A DNA stretch of 64,000 nucleotides from Shouchella sp047238345 (GTDB lineage: Bacteria > Bacillota > Bacilli > Bacillales > Bacillaceae_D): positions 1,302,001-1,366,000 of the forward strand of contig NZ_JBDFMQ010000001.1 in assembly GCF_047238345.1 (NCBI RefSeq), read 5' to 3'. The position numbers and the translations under genes were made by a program. Below the pieces are notes generated by a model. That model saw only the letters and a program-made list of their open reading frames with translations, did no database searches and was not told the origin of the DNA. This document shows, piece after piece, positions 52,013 to 60,966 of the stretch. Numbering within the stretch: the stretch's first letter is position 1; every line of letters begins with the position of its first letter.

Positions 52013-52382
52013 AGGTTACGACTAATGAAGCAACCATTTCTGTATGACCACTTCCGCATGGAATAGAACAGATAATTTGATATTCACCGGGTTCTAGGGA
52101 TGCAACTGTCGTGCCAGCTCGATTTAAGACGACATCCTCTCCACTATCTGCTTCTTGAATAATAATGCCGTGATTTCCACTTGCATTTATTAATTCAATC
52201 GTTGTCTCTCCTGATGGGACAACGTATTCCTCTTGGTCAAACTGCCAATTTAACGCTTGGATCGTTAATGTTTCGTCTGTTGTTGCGCTTTCATTTTCGG
52301 GTTCTGTTGTGTTGTCACTTCCACATGCCGCAAGGACTACAATGAACAATAAGGTCAATAAGTGCAAACTGATTTTTTTCAT
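52011..52382 (-). CDS. Lipoprotein with a CuA-type cupredoxin domain
   Basis: The 123-residue protein has a lipoprotein signal peptide (VVLAAC, Cys 20), an acidic linker and a cupredoxin domain. The C-terminal motif CSIPCGSGHTEM has the spacing of CuA ligands (Cys-x3-Cys-x3-His-x2-Met), and the upstream His lies in SGNHGI. This is the electron-entry site of cytochrome c oxidase subunit II, but here there are no membrane helices and no oxidase genes nearby. It may be a soluble-side electron carrier or copper-binding protein anchored by lipid. It stands alone, convergent with the coxA-like gene. Confidence 0.75.
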   Translation of the reverse strand: MKKISLHLLTLLFIVVLAACGSDNTTEPENESATTDETLTIQALNWQFDQEEYVVPSGETTIELINASGNHGIIIQEADSGEDVVLNRAGTTVASLEPGEYQIICSIPCGSGHTEMVASLVVT

Positions 52383-52535
52383 TCTATCACTCCTCGTTTC
52401 TATAGTTCCATTTTACATGGTTCTTTTCATTGTTTCTGGTAGAAATATGAAAACCTTGTGTCGGTTTGTTCGAATAGAACTAAAGAAGAATGGTAAGAAT
52501 GGATGGCATCAGGAAAAGATAGGAGCACAACACAT

Positions 52536-53057
52536 ATGTATAAACACATCATTACCAAGCACTGGATTCCATTTACGCTAGGAGCTTTTTCAGTTATTTT
52601 GTTCTATAGTACATTTATTATTTGGAATGAGAGCAAACCTGCGCAACAGCCACCGAATGTGGCATCTGAACAAATCGAGAACGAAGTTGAACTTCTACTC
52701 GAAACGGTTTTTGTGGATGGTGTTAGCCGTGAAGAAATAAAAAAAGAAACCGTTGATTCAATGAGTGACTTTTGGTATGAATATGGTGATTGGCAAATGA
52801 TTGATCAGCAAAAAGGATTTGTTCATTTTAAGCAAGAAATTTTAGATCTGTCCCCTGAAGTGAAACAAAACGGCTATTTAGGTATATCAGAAGAGAATCA
52901 GCTGATTTTATATACAGGTCAACCGGAAGCGAGAGAAATTGTGCAAACCTATAACCAAATTGATACGTATGAGTTAACGGAATCAGAAAGAGCCACTTTA
53001 ACGACCGGATTGAAAGTGTCGTCTTTAGAAGCACTGCAAGCTGTTATTGGCTCATAA
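52536..53057 (+). CDS. bofC: Forespore regulator BofC
   Basis: The 173-residue protein has an N-terminal signal-anchor helix (about 12-30) and a secreted part with TVFVDGVSREEIKKETVDS and a C-terminal BofC domain. BofC is made in the forespore, acts in the intermembrane space, and restrains SpoIVB, the trigger of pro-SigK processing. Position directly before ruvA matches B. subtilis. ATG 52536 follows ATAGGAG. The frame start at 52503 lacks a site. Confidence 0.87.
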   Translation: MYKHIITKHWIPFTLGAFSVILFYSTFIIWNESKPAQQPPNVASEQIENEVELLLETVFVDGVSREEIKKETVDSMSDFWYEYGDWQMIDQQKGFVHFKQEILDLSPEVKQNGYLGISEENQLILYTGQPEAREIVQTYNQIDTYELTESERATLTTGLKVSSLEALQAVIGS

Positions 53058-53091
53058 CCATAGCCGATATTGTAATGAAAGATTTGTTAGT

Positions 53092-53122
53092 AAGGCTTGT
53101 CGACTTGTCGATAAGCTTTTTT
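53092..53122 (+). terminator. Terminator of bofC
   Basis: GCTTGTCGAC pairs with GTCGATAAGC (one G-T), followed by T6. Confidence 0.8.
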
Positions 53123-53251
53123 CCTCTCCCTTACGTTTTGCTCAAGGCGGACATAGAATTCAATAAAAGTTGCGGGATATCCGTCTTTATGTCTTAAAAT
53201 GAGTGTGCTACTATAGAAATAAATGTTCGGTTTTTTTTTGGAGGAGAATAA

Positions 53252-53851
53252 ATGATTGATTATGTTAAAGGTGTGTTGATCGAAATTGAACCTTCACATT
53301 TAGTCGTTGAAGCAAATGGAATTGGCTATCAATTACTGTGTGCAAATCCATACCGTTTTTCAGGTGATAAAGATCAGACAATTAAAGTTGTCACGCATCA
53401 TTATGTACGTGAAGATTTTGAGCGTTTGTATGGCTTTAAAGATAAAAAAGAGCGTAGTCTATTTGAAAAATTGTTAAGTGTATCTGGAATTGGCCCAAAA
53501 GGGGCGTTAGCTGTTTTAGCGGCTGGTCAAACGGATCAAATTGTTGAAGCGATTGAACGAGAAGATGAGGCATTGTTGACACGATTCCCAGGAATCGGTA
53601 AGAAAACAGCGCGGCAAATTATTCTAGACTTGAAAGGGAAGTTAGATGATTTTACGTCTACATCATTGTTCGAAGCTGATATCAAAACAGTCAAGCAAGA
53701 ATCCGATAATCTAGCTGATGCCTTGGAAGCGTTAAGAGCACTTGGTTATGTAGATAAAGAACTAAATAAAGTGAAGAAAAAGCTTGTGGAAGAAGACCTC
53801 GAGACAGATGAATACATTAAACGAGCGCTTGCATTAATGCTTCGTACATAG
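53252..53851 (+). CDS. ruvA: Holliday junction helicase subunit RuvA
   Basis: The 199-residue protein has the N-terminal OB fold (MIDYVKGVLIEIEPSHLVVE), two helix-hairpin-helix segments (LLSVSGIGPKGALAVL and LTRFPGIGKKTARQIILDLK) and a C-terminal RuvB-contact domain. It binds four-way junctions and loads RuvB. The start follows GGAGGAG. I found no clear SOS box upstream. Confidence 0.97.
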   Translation: MIDYVKGVLIEIEPSHLVVEANGIGYQLLCANPYRFSGDKDQTIKVVTHHYVREDFERLYGFKDKKERSLFEKLLSVSGIGPKGALAVLAAGQTDQIVEAIEREDEALLTRFPGIGKKTARQIILDLKGKLDDFTSTSLFEADIKTVKQESDNLADALEALRALGYVDKELNKVKKKLVEEDLETDEYIKRALALMLRT

Positions 53852-53866
53852 ATTGGGGGAACGGGT

Positions 53867-54868
53867 ATGGATGAGCGAGTCGTTTCAGCGGAAACAACAG
53901 AGTTAGAAGAGCAAACAGAGCAACAGCTTCGGCCAGCTCTTTTAGAAGAGTATATTGGTCAAGATGAAGTGAAAGACAATCTATCTATCTTTATGAAGGC
54001 AGCAAAATTAAGGCAAGAAGCGCTAGATCATGTTCTCTTATATGGTCCACCTGGGCTCGGGAAAACAACACTTGCTGCCATTATTGCTCATGAAATGGGT
54101 GGACAAATAAAAACGACAGCTGGGCCGGCTATTGAAAGGGCTGGTGATTTAGCAGCTATTCTTACGTCGTTAGAACCAGGTGACGTGTTATTTATAGATG
54201 AAATCCATCGATTAAATCGTGTGATTGAAGAGATCTTGTATCCCGCAATGGAAGACTTTTGCATTGATATTGTTATAGGAAAGGGGCCAACTGCGAGGTC
54301 TGTACGTCTTGATTTACCGCCATTTACATTAGTAGGTGCAACAACAAAAGCAGGAATGATTTCTGCACCATTACGAGACCGCTTTGGTGTTCTTTCAAGG
54401 TTGGATTATTATAAGCCTGACGATTTAGCGAAGATTATTAACAGGTCTGCCACTGTATTTGATGTTGAATTAACGCAAGAGGCTGAAGTTGAGATTGCAA
54501 GAAGATCAAGAGGCACACCTCGAATTGCCAATCGGTTATTAAAGCGAGTAAGAGATTTTGCTCAAGTAGAGGGGCTAGACAATATTTCTTTAGATATTGC
54601 GCAACACGCGTTAGAGCGTTTGCAGGTTGACCCGCTTGGACTCGATCATATCGATGAAAAATTAATTAAAGGAATCATTCATCGCTTTAACGGAGGTCCT
54701 GTAGGGATTGAAACGATTGCAGCTTCTATTGGTGAAGAAGCAGATACCCTTGAAGAAGTTTACGAGCCATATTTGTTGCAAATCGGATTTATTCAACGGA
54801 CCCCTCGGGGACGAATTGCGACACCGAGTAGCTATACGCACTTTGGATTGGAGCCGAGTGATGGGTAA
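53867..54868 (+). CDS. ruvB: Holliday junction branch migration ATPase RuvB
   Basis: The 333-residue AAA+ protein has Walker A LLYGPPGLGKTT, Walker B VLFIDEIHRLNR, sensor 1 in LVGATTKAGMISAPLRDRFG and a C-terminal winged helix. It drives branch migration with RuvA, encoded 15 bases upstream. Confidence 0.98.
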   Translation: MDERVVSAETTELEEQTEQQLRPALLEEYIGQDEVKDNLSIFMKAAKLRQEALDHVLLYGPPGLGKTTLAAIIAHEMGGQIKTTAGPAIERAGDLAAILTSLEPGDVLFIDEIHRLNRVIEEILYPAMEDFCIDIVIGKGPTARSVRLDLPPFTLVGATTKAGMISAPLRDRFGVLSRLDYYKPDDLAKIINRSATVFDVELTQEAEVEIARRSRGTPRIANRLLKRVRDFAQVEGLDNISLDIAQHALERLQVDPLGLDHIDEKLIKGIIHRFNGGPVGIETIAASIGEEADTLEEVYEPYLLQIGFIQRTPRGRIATPSSYTHFGLEPSDG

Positions 54869-55064
54869 AACGCTTATGATCGTTGGCGCCATTATCTTAG
54901 TTATTGGGCTGATCTGGGAAGTGGCAGGGCGCTTTATACCACTGGGAAGATTGCCAGGTGACTTCCTTTTTAAAAACGGAAATATGACTATTTACTTCCC
55001 AATTGTGACCTGTATCATAATAAGTATTGTGCTTTCTCTTATTCTTTCATTAATTCGAAGATAA
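54861..55064 (+). CDS. DUF2905 membrane protein
   Basis: The 67-residue protein has two membrane helices flanking the highly conserved GRFIPLGRLPGDFLFKNGN and is a typical DUF2905 protein. Its ATG overlaps the ruvB stop by eight bases, so translation is coupled. This family is repeatedly found next to ruvB in Firmicutes. Function unknown. Confidence 0.9.
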   Translation: MGKTLMIVGAIILVIGLIWEVAGRFIPLGRLPGDFLFKNGNMTIYFPIVTCIIISIVLSLILSLIRR

Positions 55065-55146
55065 GAAGGTTGCAGTTTTACGCATACAACGGTATGCTAG
55101 TAGAAGTTTTGACTACAGTTAGAGTATAAATAAAAAGGTGATTGGG

Positions 55147-56181
55147 TTGGACGTAAACGAATTTGATTTTTATTTACCTGAAGAACTCATCGCGCAAACA
55201 CCACTAGAATCACGGAGTCAATCAAGGCTTCTCGTGCTTGATCGTGATCATGATCGTTTGTTCGATCAAACGTTTGCAGATATCGTAAATGAGTTTTCTG
55301 CTGGTGATTGCTTGGTGCTAAATGATACAAAAGTATTACCTGCTCGATTGATCGGGGAAAAACAAGAAACCGGAGCCGTTATTGAGTTTTTGCTCTTAAA
55401 GCAAACGGTTGGCGATTGTTGGGAAACGCTTGTAAAGCCCGCCAAGAGAGTAAAAGTAGGGACTGTTATCACATTTGGTAATGGGCAATTGAAAGCAACG
55501 TGTATTGAAGAGAAAGCAGACGGTGGCAGAATTGTTGAGTTCTCATATGAAGGAGTGTTCTATGAACTTCTTGAACAATTAGGCTCAATGCCTCTCCCTC
55601 CGTATATAAAGGAAAGATTGGAAGATCGCGATCGTTATCAAACGGTCTACGCAAAGCAACTTGGGTCAGCTGCTGCACCTACTGCAGGGCTTCACTTTAC
55701 AACAGAGTTACTTGATGCAATCAAGGCTAAAGGGGTTTCAATTGTTTATTTAACCTTGCATGTTGGACTAGGAACGTTTCGCCCAGTAAGTGCAGATGAT
55801 GTATTGGATCATAAGATGCATGCGGAGTATTATGAGCTGTCTGAAGAAGCAGCGACGATTTTGCAACAAACCAAAACAAATGGGAACAACATTATAGCTG
55901 TAGGAACAACGTCAGCGCGGACGCTCGAAACGATTGTGGAAAAGAATGGTGACTTCATTGCTGAAACTGGCTGGACGTCGATTTTTATTTATCCTGGCTA
56001 CACGTTTAAAGGGATTGATGGACTGCTGACGAACTTCCACTTGCCGAAGTCAACACTTGTTATGCTTGTTAGTGCAATGACAGGGAGAGAGTTCTTACTA
56101 CATGCATACTCGCACGCTGTAAAGAGCCATTATCGGTTTTTTAGCTTTGGGGACGCAATGTTTGTTCGCCCTCATAAATAA
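55147..56181 (+). CDS. queA: tRNA queuosine synthesis enzyme QueA (AdoMet:tRNA ribosyltransferase-isomerase)
   Basis: The 344-residue protein starts VNEFDFYLPEELIAQTPLE and has LVLNDTKVLPARL, GAVIEFLLL, AAPTAGLHFT and TLHVGLGTFRPV, all strongly conserved in QueA. It adds the epoxycyclopentane ring on preQ1 in tRNA. TTG 55147 is preferred since AAAGGTGATTGGG precedes it. The GTG at 55138 sits inside that site. It forms a pair with tgt. Confidence 0.95.
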   Translation: MDVNEFDFYLPEELIAQTPLESRSQSRLLVLDRDHDRLFDQTFADIVNEFSAGDCLVLNDTKVLPARLIGEKQETGAVIEFLLLKQTVGDCWETLVKPAKRVKVGTVITFGNGQLKATCIEEKADGGRIVEFSYEGVFYELLEQLGSMPLPPYIKERLEDRDRYQTVYAKQLGSAAAPTAGLHFTTELLDAIKAKGVSIVYLTLHVGLGTFRPVSADDVLDHKMHAEYYELSEEAATILQQTKTNGNNIIAVGTTSARTLETIVEKNGDFIAETGWTSIFIYPGYTFKGIDGLLTNFHLPKSTLVMLVSAMTGREFLLHAYSHAVKSHYRFFSFGDAMFVRPHK

Positions 56182-56196
56182 AGGAGAATCTAGAAA

Positions 56197-57348
56197 TTGA
56201 CAGTGCCGATTACGTATGAACACATTAAAACATGTAAGCAGACCGGAGCTAGATTAGGGAGGGTGCATACACCGCATGGTACATTTGAAACGCCAATGTT
56301 CATGCCTGTAGGTACGATGGCTACCGTTAAAACCATGAGCCCAGAAGATCTGAAAGCTATGGATGCGCAGATTATTTTGAGCAACACCTATCATTTATGG
56401 CTACGACCTGGAGAGGATATTATCCAAGAAGCTGGTGGCTTGCACCAGTTTATGAACTGGGATAAACCAATTTTAACGGATTCTGGTGGATTTCAGGTAT
56501 TTAGTTTAAGTGATTTGCGTAAAATTGAAGAAGAAGGGGTTCATTTTCGCAACCATCTAAGTGGTGAAAAGCTATTTTTGTCACCTGAAAAAGCCATGCA
56601 AATTCAACATGCTCTCGGTTCAGACATTATGATGGCGTTTGATGAATGTCCGCCTTATCCAGCGGACTATAGTTATATGAGACAGTCGGTAGAACGGACA
56701 AGCCGCTGGGCGGAACGCTGTTTAACGGAACACCATAATTCTGGAAAATCTTCGCTTCAAGGGTTGTTTGGTATCATTCAAGGTGGCGAATATGAAGAAC
56801 TTCGTAAACAGAGCGCGAAAGATTTGACATCACTGGATTTCCCCGGTTATGCTGTAGGTGGATTGTCTGTCGGAGAGCCGAAAGACGTCATGAATCGTGT
56901 GTTGGAATTTACAACACCTCTAATGCCTGAAGATAAACCACGGTATTTAATGGGGGTTGGATCACCTGATTCACTAATTGACGGGGTTATAAGAGGAATT
57001 GACATGTTTGATTGTGTCTTGCCTACCCGTATTGCACGAAATGGTACTTGTATGACAAGTGAAGGAAGATTAGTCGTCCGTAACGCAAAGTTTGCTCGAG
57101 ATTTTCGCCCGCTTGATGAGAATTGTGATTGCCACGTTTGTCGCACCTATAGTCGCGCATATATCAGGCACTTGATTAAATGTGAAGAGACATTTGGTTT
57201 TCGACTCACCACGTATCACAATCTTTATTTCTTGCTACAGCTTATGAAAAAAGTGAGACAAGCTATTATGGAAGATCGCCTTCAAGATTTTCGTGATGAA
57301 TTTTTTGAGAGCTATGGATTTAATAAAGAAAACGCAAAGAACTTTTGA
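56197..57348 (+). CDS. tgt: tRNA-guanine transglycosylase Tgt
   Basis: The 383-residue protein has LILSNTYHL-like ILSNTYHLWLRPG, ILTDSGGFQVFSLSDLRKI, DECPPYPADYSYMRQSVERT, RYLMGVGSPDSL and the zinc site CDCHVCRTYSRAYIRHL. It exchanges guanine for preQ1 at tRNA position 34. Start TTG 56197 is ten bases after AAAGGAG. It is followed by yajC 37 bases on, a common genomic order. Confidence 0.96.
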   Translation: MTVPITYEHIKTCKQTGARLGRVHTPHGTFETPMFMPVGTMATVKTMSPEDLKAMDAQIILSNTYHLWLRPGEDIIQEAGGLHQFMNWDKPILTDSGGFQVFSLSDLRKIEEEGVHFRNHLSGEKLFLSPEKAMQIQHALGSDIMMAFDECPPYPADYSYMRQSVERTSRWAERCLTEHHNSGKSSLQGLFGIIQGGEYEELRKQSAKDLTSLDFPGYAVGGLSVGEPKDVMNRVLEFTTPLMPEDKPRYLMGVGSPDSLIDGVIRGIDMFDCVLPTRIARNGTCMTSEGRLVVRNAKFARDFRPLDENCDCHVCRTYSRAYIRHLIKCEETFGFRLTTYHNLYFLLQLMKKVRQAIMEDRLQDFRDEFFESYGFNKENAKNF

Positions 57349-57385
57349 TGAATCGTTTTCTTTATCAAGGAAGGAGGAGTTCTAA

Positions 57386-57661
57386 ATGAATGAAGGCGCT
57401 AGTTTATTACTAACGATGCTACCGTTTATCGGGATTATCGTATTATTTTACTTCTTGCTTATTCGTCCACAGCAAAAGCAACAGAAGAAAATTCGCGAAA
57501 TGCATGCGGCTTTACAACGTGGAGATAAAATCATCACAATTGGTGGTTTGCACGGGGTAATTGACTCAATTGATGAGACTGTTGTCGTGCTTTTAGTTAA
57601 TGACAATCGTAAACTAACTTACGATCGTTCTGCGATTCGTGAAGTTGTTCAATCAGATTAA
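57386..57661 (+). CDS. yajC: Preprotein translocase subunit YajC
   Basis: The 91-residue protein has one membrane helix (about 7-27) then FLLIRPQQKQQKKIREMHAA and GDKIITIGGLHGVIDSID, the standard YajC features. It associates with SecDF at the translocon. The strong site AAGGAGGAG precedes it. It sits after tgt and ends at a strong terminator. Confidence 0.95.
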   Translation: MNEGASLLLTMLPFIGIIVLFYFLLIRPQQKQQKKIREMHAALQRGDKIITIGGLHGVIDSIDETVVVLLVNDNRKLTYDRSAIREVVQSD

Positions 57662-57664
57662 TAG

Positions 57665-57702
57665 GAAAAGCAAGGAGGCGATGTAACCCTCCTTGCTTTT
57701 TT
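57665..57702. terminator. Bidirectional terminator between yajC and the YrzE-like gene
   Basis: AAAGCAAGGAGG pairs with CCTCCTTGCTTT, followed by T. Confidence 0.9.
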
Positions 57703-58075
57703 ATGTCTCGCTCGATAAGTTTACCCCAATTACGCCACCTAATGCTGCAATCCCACAATAAGAGGCGAACAGGATGACTTGCTTAAGTGTTAATGCTTCG
57801 TTGTATCCTAAATAACTAATAGCAGAAGCGAGTAAGCAAAACATCGCAGCGCATAAACAACCTGCTAGCCAGCCTTTTGTTTTGGCTTTACCGCCAGCAA
57901 TGAAGCCCCCAACGAAAAGCGCTAAAAATGCAATCGCAATCATGACCCAGCCAATGGATTGCTCAGTAAGAGTGGTCATGGAAAGAAGCGTTGCAATAAT
58001 GGCCGCTGCTACTAGCGCAATGCCTAATGTGAAGCTTAAGCCAATAAAGACTGCTGGAAAAAAACGATGAGCCAT
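57701..58075 (-). CDS. Four-helix membrane protein of TIGR04086/YrzE type
   Basis: The 124-residue protein has four hydrophobic segments and the characteristic GGFIAGGKAKTKGWLAGCL and CGIAALGGVIGVNL motifs. Proteins of this family occur next to yajC and spoVB in bacilli (YrzE). Function unknown. The start at 58075 follows AAGGAAGGTGATG. It reads convergently with yajC. Confidence 0.78.
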   Translation of the reverse strand: MAHRFFPAVFIGLSFTLGIALVAAAIIATLLSMTTLTEQSIGWVMIAIAFLALFVGGFIAGGKAKTKGWLAGCLCAAMFCLLASAISYLGYNEALTLKQVILFASYCGIAALGGVIGVNLSSET

Positions 58076-58196
58076 TTCATCACCTTCCTTAATTTGTTGA
58101 TCTCTTCCTAAATATATGTTTGTACAAGGAGAACATGCTCTCAAGGATAAAACTTTCTTACCAGGGCATAGTAGCAAAAAGACTGGAGGGATTGGG

Positions 58197-58544
58197 TTGG
58201 CTGCTTATGTGTATAGGATGATTGCAGGAATGATGTGCTTGTTAAAAAGATGTTTACCTCGTCGTAAAGATTTCATTCAACAGATGACGGTTGTCGAGCA
58301 GATAAATCGACGAATCCTTTATCCGGACGCTTTTTCTAAACATGAAAAGTGCGAGGAGTTTAAACAAAGAGTCGCGATTCCACTTATCGTTGACGGTGAA
58401 ATCTACGATAAAGGCCTAATTCAACTTGAAAAAACAGAGTTATGGTTACGACAGCGTATGCGCTCATTTGGCTTTAGAGACATTAAACAAATTTCTTACT
58501 GCTCGATTAAAGCAAAAGATCGTTTCTTTATTGACCCTTACTAA
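58197..58544 (+). CDS. DUF421-like C-terminal domain protein (reduced YrbG relative)
   Basis: The 115-residue protein has one moderately hydrophobic N-terminal segment and a C-terminal part resembling the cytoplasmic domain of DUF421 proteins (IPLIVDGEIYDKGLIQLEKT, LRQRMRSFGFRDIKQISYC, FFIDPY). Normal DUF421 proteins such as YrbG (about 218 residues) have three membrane helices before this domain. They are mostly missing. TTG 58197 is chosen because GGAGGGATTGGG precedes it; ATG 58116 has no site. The position between YrzE-like and spoVB supports the link. Confidence 0.55.
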   Translation: MAAYVYRMIAGMMCLLKRCLPRRKDFIQQMTVVEQINRRILYPDAFSKHEKCEEFKQRVAIPLIVDGEIYDKGLIQLEKTELWLRQRMRSFGFRDIKQISYCSIKAKDRFFIDPY

Positions 58545-58635
58545 AGATTGGGTGTATGGATGAGGGTAAGTGACGAGACGGGCTCCTCTTTATTTACATA
58601 GGATATGATGTATAACTATGGGAGGAGGGTTACCG

Positions 58636-58878
58636 TTGAACGATAACTACAGAATGTGTCAAGATCACATGGGTAAATGTGTGTATATTACTGAGCGCTG
58701 TGGCAAACGTCACTACGGCAGAATCACGAAAGTCGATCAAAACAACGTTTTTATTCAACCTTTAGGAAATAGAGGATTTGGTTACGGATATGGCTATGGC
58801 TGGGGATATGGAATTGGGTATCCAATCGCTCTTGGTGCAATCGCAGGGATTGCATTAGCTGGATTATTTTTCTGGTAA
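58636..58878 (+). CDS. Gly/Tyr-rich membrane miniprotein (paralog of 21379-21696)
   Basis: The 80-residue protein starts at TTG 58636 directly after GGGAGGAGGG. It has a beta-rich part (CQDHMGKCVYITERCGKRHY, then ITKVDQNNVFIQPLG), a FGYGYGYGWGYGIGYP stretch and one C-terminal membrane helix ending FFW. The first part aligns without gaps to the protein at 21379. The three cysteines in the first 30 residues are notable. Function unknown. Confidence 0.65.
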   Translation: MNDNYRMCQDHMGKCVYITERCGKRHYGRITKVDQNNVFIQPLGNRGFGYGYGYGWGYGIGYPIALGAIAGIALAGLFFW

Positions 58879-58898
58879 AATGACGTGTTAATAAATAA

Positions 58899-58930
58899 GA
58901 AGAGGTTGCTATTAAGCGACCTCTTTATTT
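58899..58930 (-). terminator. Terminator of spoVB
   Basis: AAGAGGTTGC pairs with GCGACCTCTT (one mismatch). It overlaps the spoVB stop on the minus strand. The T run is modest. Confidence 0.6.
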
Positions 58931-60466
58931 TTTTCGCATGAATAAGCGTAGCTCTTCTTTTGTAAACAAACGCAAAGCGAACATGCCAGCAATATATATA
59001 CAAGCAGTTAAACTAATGTTTAAACCAGTACGAATGGTGTACGATAAGGAGTGGAAGAGGGAATCATTAAAAAATTGAGCCGACAAACACGTAAGAACAA
59101 TGAGCAGAAATAGTTTGAAAATGGGACGTATGTGAAAAAAGAAACCAGTTGTCTTGGCAATGGACGCAAAATGAAGCATTGTGACAAGTACAAAACCAAC
59201 CACAATGGCAAGCGCTGCTCCAATAATACCGAAGCTAGGATTGGAAGCAAGTGCAAAAATTGCCCCCGTTTTAATAATGGCACCAATCAAACTGTTCATC
59301 ATAGAAACTCGGGCATAATTCAACGCTTGTAATGCAGCTTGTAACGGTCCTTGTAAATACAAAAAGAGCGCAAATGGTGCCATAATTTTAAGCATAGCAG
59401 CTGCTTCTGGTGCATGGTACATAATCGTCATTAATTCACTAGCAAACACATAAAGAACAACAACACAGATCCCCCCTGATAAGAGGCTGATGCGAATCGC
59501 TTGTTCAAGCCTATGGTGAACAAGTGTATGTTTTTGCTGAGCCACAGCTTCACTTAAATTTGGAAGCAATGAGACTGATAAAGAGTACGTAATAAAGGTT
59601 GGTAACGTTAGTAAAGGAACGACATAGCCAACTAAGAGGCCGTATTGCTGGGTGGCGATCGCTGTTGCAGTGCCAGCAAGAGCAAGGCTTTGTGCAACAA
59701 CAATCGGTTCAAAGAATAAAGCGGTTGTGCCAATTAAACGACTTCCTGTTGTGGGTAGCGCAATGGTAAGTAAATCAGAAAAGGTCTTCTTTTCTCCTTT
59801 AATCGTTGAAAAAAAGTTTCTACGAAAGCGAAATGATTTTTTCGATTTAAACAAAAAAACTAAATAAAGTAATGAAGCTAATTCACCGCAAATCGCAGAT
59901 AGCATTGCGCCGGCAGCTGCATATTCAATACCAAGGGGTAAGAAAGCAAGGCTTAAAACAGCAACTAAGGTGATTCGGACGATTTGCTCGATTACTTGAC
60001 CGTATGCGGTTGGTTTCATGTTTTGCAACCCTTGAAAATAGCCGCGTAAAACGGAAGAAACCGCAATAATCGGTACAATTGGAATAACCGCATAAAGTGC
60101 ATAAATGGCTCGTGTATCAGTTAGTAATGTTGTGGCAATTATAGGTGCTAGTAGTACTAGAGAAATCGTGAAAATTACAGAGAGAACGGCGGTCATCGCA
60201 AGCGAAACAGCGAGAATCTTTTTTATTCGGTGAGATTCATTTCGTGCTTCTGCTTCCGCTACTAGTTTTGCAATCGCAACAGGCAGACCCATTTGTGTTA
60301 ATGTTAGCAGAAGCAACATGGTTGGGATCGCCATCATATAAAGGCCTACCCCTTCAGGACCAAGAATCCGCGCCATGACGATTCGATTTATAAAACCAAG
60401 CAATTTTGTGAAAAATCCAGCCACGATTAAAATAATAGTTCCTTTTAGAAATGATTGTTTAGTCAT
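58925..60466 (-). CDS. spoVB: Stage V sporulation protein B (MOP-family flippase)
   Basis: The 513-residue protein has about 14 membrane helices and the MATE/Wzx-type pattern (GFINRIVMARILGPEGVGLY, then LPVAIAKLVAEAEARN). SpoVB (518 residues in B. subtilis) is required for cortex peptidoglycan, probably as a lipid II flippase in the mother cell. The start follows GGCAGGAACGC on the minus strand. It is divergent from comN, as in B. subtilis. Confidence 0.92.
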   Translation of the reverse strand: MTKQSFLKGTIILIVAGFFTKLLGFINRIVMARILGPEGVGLYMMAIPTMLLLLTLTQMGLPVAIAKLVAEAEARNESHRIKKILAVSLAMTAVLSVIFTISLVLLAPIIATTLLTDTRAIYALYAVIPIVPIIAVSSVLRGYFQGLQNMKPTAYGQVIEQIVRITLVAVLSLAFLPLGIEYAAAGAMLSAICGELASLLYLVFLFKSKKSFRFRRNFFSTIKGEKKTFSDLLTIALPTTGSRLIGTTALFFEPIVVAQSLALAGTATAIATQQYGLLVGYVVPLLTLPTFITYSLSVSLLPNLSEAVAQQKHTLVHHRLEQAIRISLLSGGICVVVLYVFASELMTIMYHAPEAAAMLKIMAPFALFLYLQGPLQAALQALNYARVSMMNSLIGAIIKTGAIFALASNPSFGIIGAALAIVVGFVLVTMLHFASIAKTTGFFFHIRPIFKLFLLIVLTCLSAQFFNDSLFHSLSYTIRTGLNISLTACIYIAGMFALRLFTKEELRLFMRKK

Positions 60467-60646
60467 AGCGTTCCTGCCTTTTTTATACGTCTCCTACTTT
60501 TATTTCTATGCAGAGAAGGACAGGACATGACAAGCGTATAGAAGAGGATAAAACCAAACTTGGGAAATGAATAGTAATAGCAGGAATTCTTGAATTTTGT
60601 TAGTATATGTATGACGACAGTTTTTTCTAAGAAATGAGGGTAAAGC

Positions 60647-60949
60647 ATGGGGGAAAAACAGCAATTCGACGTGTGGCGAGAAGACGTCGCACCGGTTTTG
60701 TCGATAAAAAAAGAAGAATTTCATGAGCTTGGCTATAACCGTGTCACGAAAGAAGATTTATGGATGTATGTCATTGATAAACAAAAAAAGCGCAAAACGT
60801 TTATGCCTTTTTATGCCTTTGTTGATGCGTTATTGTCAATCAAACCCCAAGATTATATGACTTGGCTAACGGTAAATACATATAAAGAACCCATTGATTG
60901 GTTTAAAGAGTTCGAAGCAGCAACAGAGACAAAAGGGACAGGCAGCTAG
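60647..60949 (+). CDS. comN: Post-transcriptional regulator ComN
   Basis: The 100-residue protein has the Post_transc_reg family pattern (ELGYNRVTKEDLWMYVIDKQ, LLSIKPQDYMTWLTVN). ComN (YrzD) controls comE operon mRNA and localises to poles in B. subtilis, where it also lies between spoVB and secDF. ATG 60647 follows GAGGGTAAAG. Confidence 0.88.
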   Translation: MGEKQQFDVWREDVAPVLSIKKEEFHELGYNRVTKEDLWMYVIDKQKKRKTFMPFYAFVDALLSIKPQDYMTWLTVNTYKEPIDWFKEFEAATETKGTGS

Positions 60950-60966
60950 AATGGAGGATCAACCTA

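Noticed and set aside
53200..53251. Possible LexA (SOS) box before ruvA
   Set aside because: Only a half-site like ATGTTCG is present; the other half (CGAAC) does not match at the right spacing.
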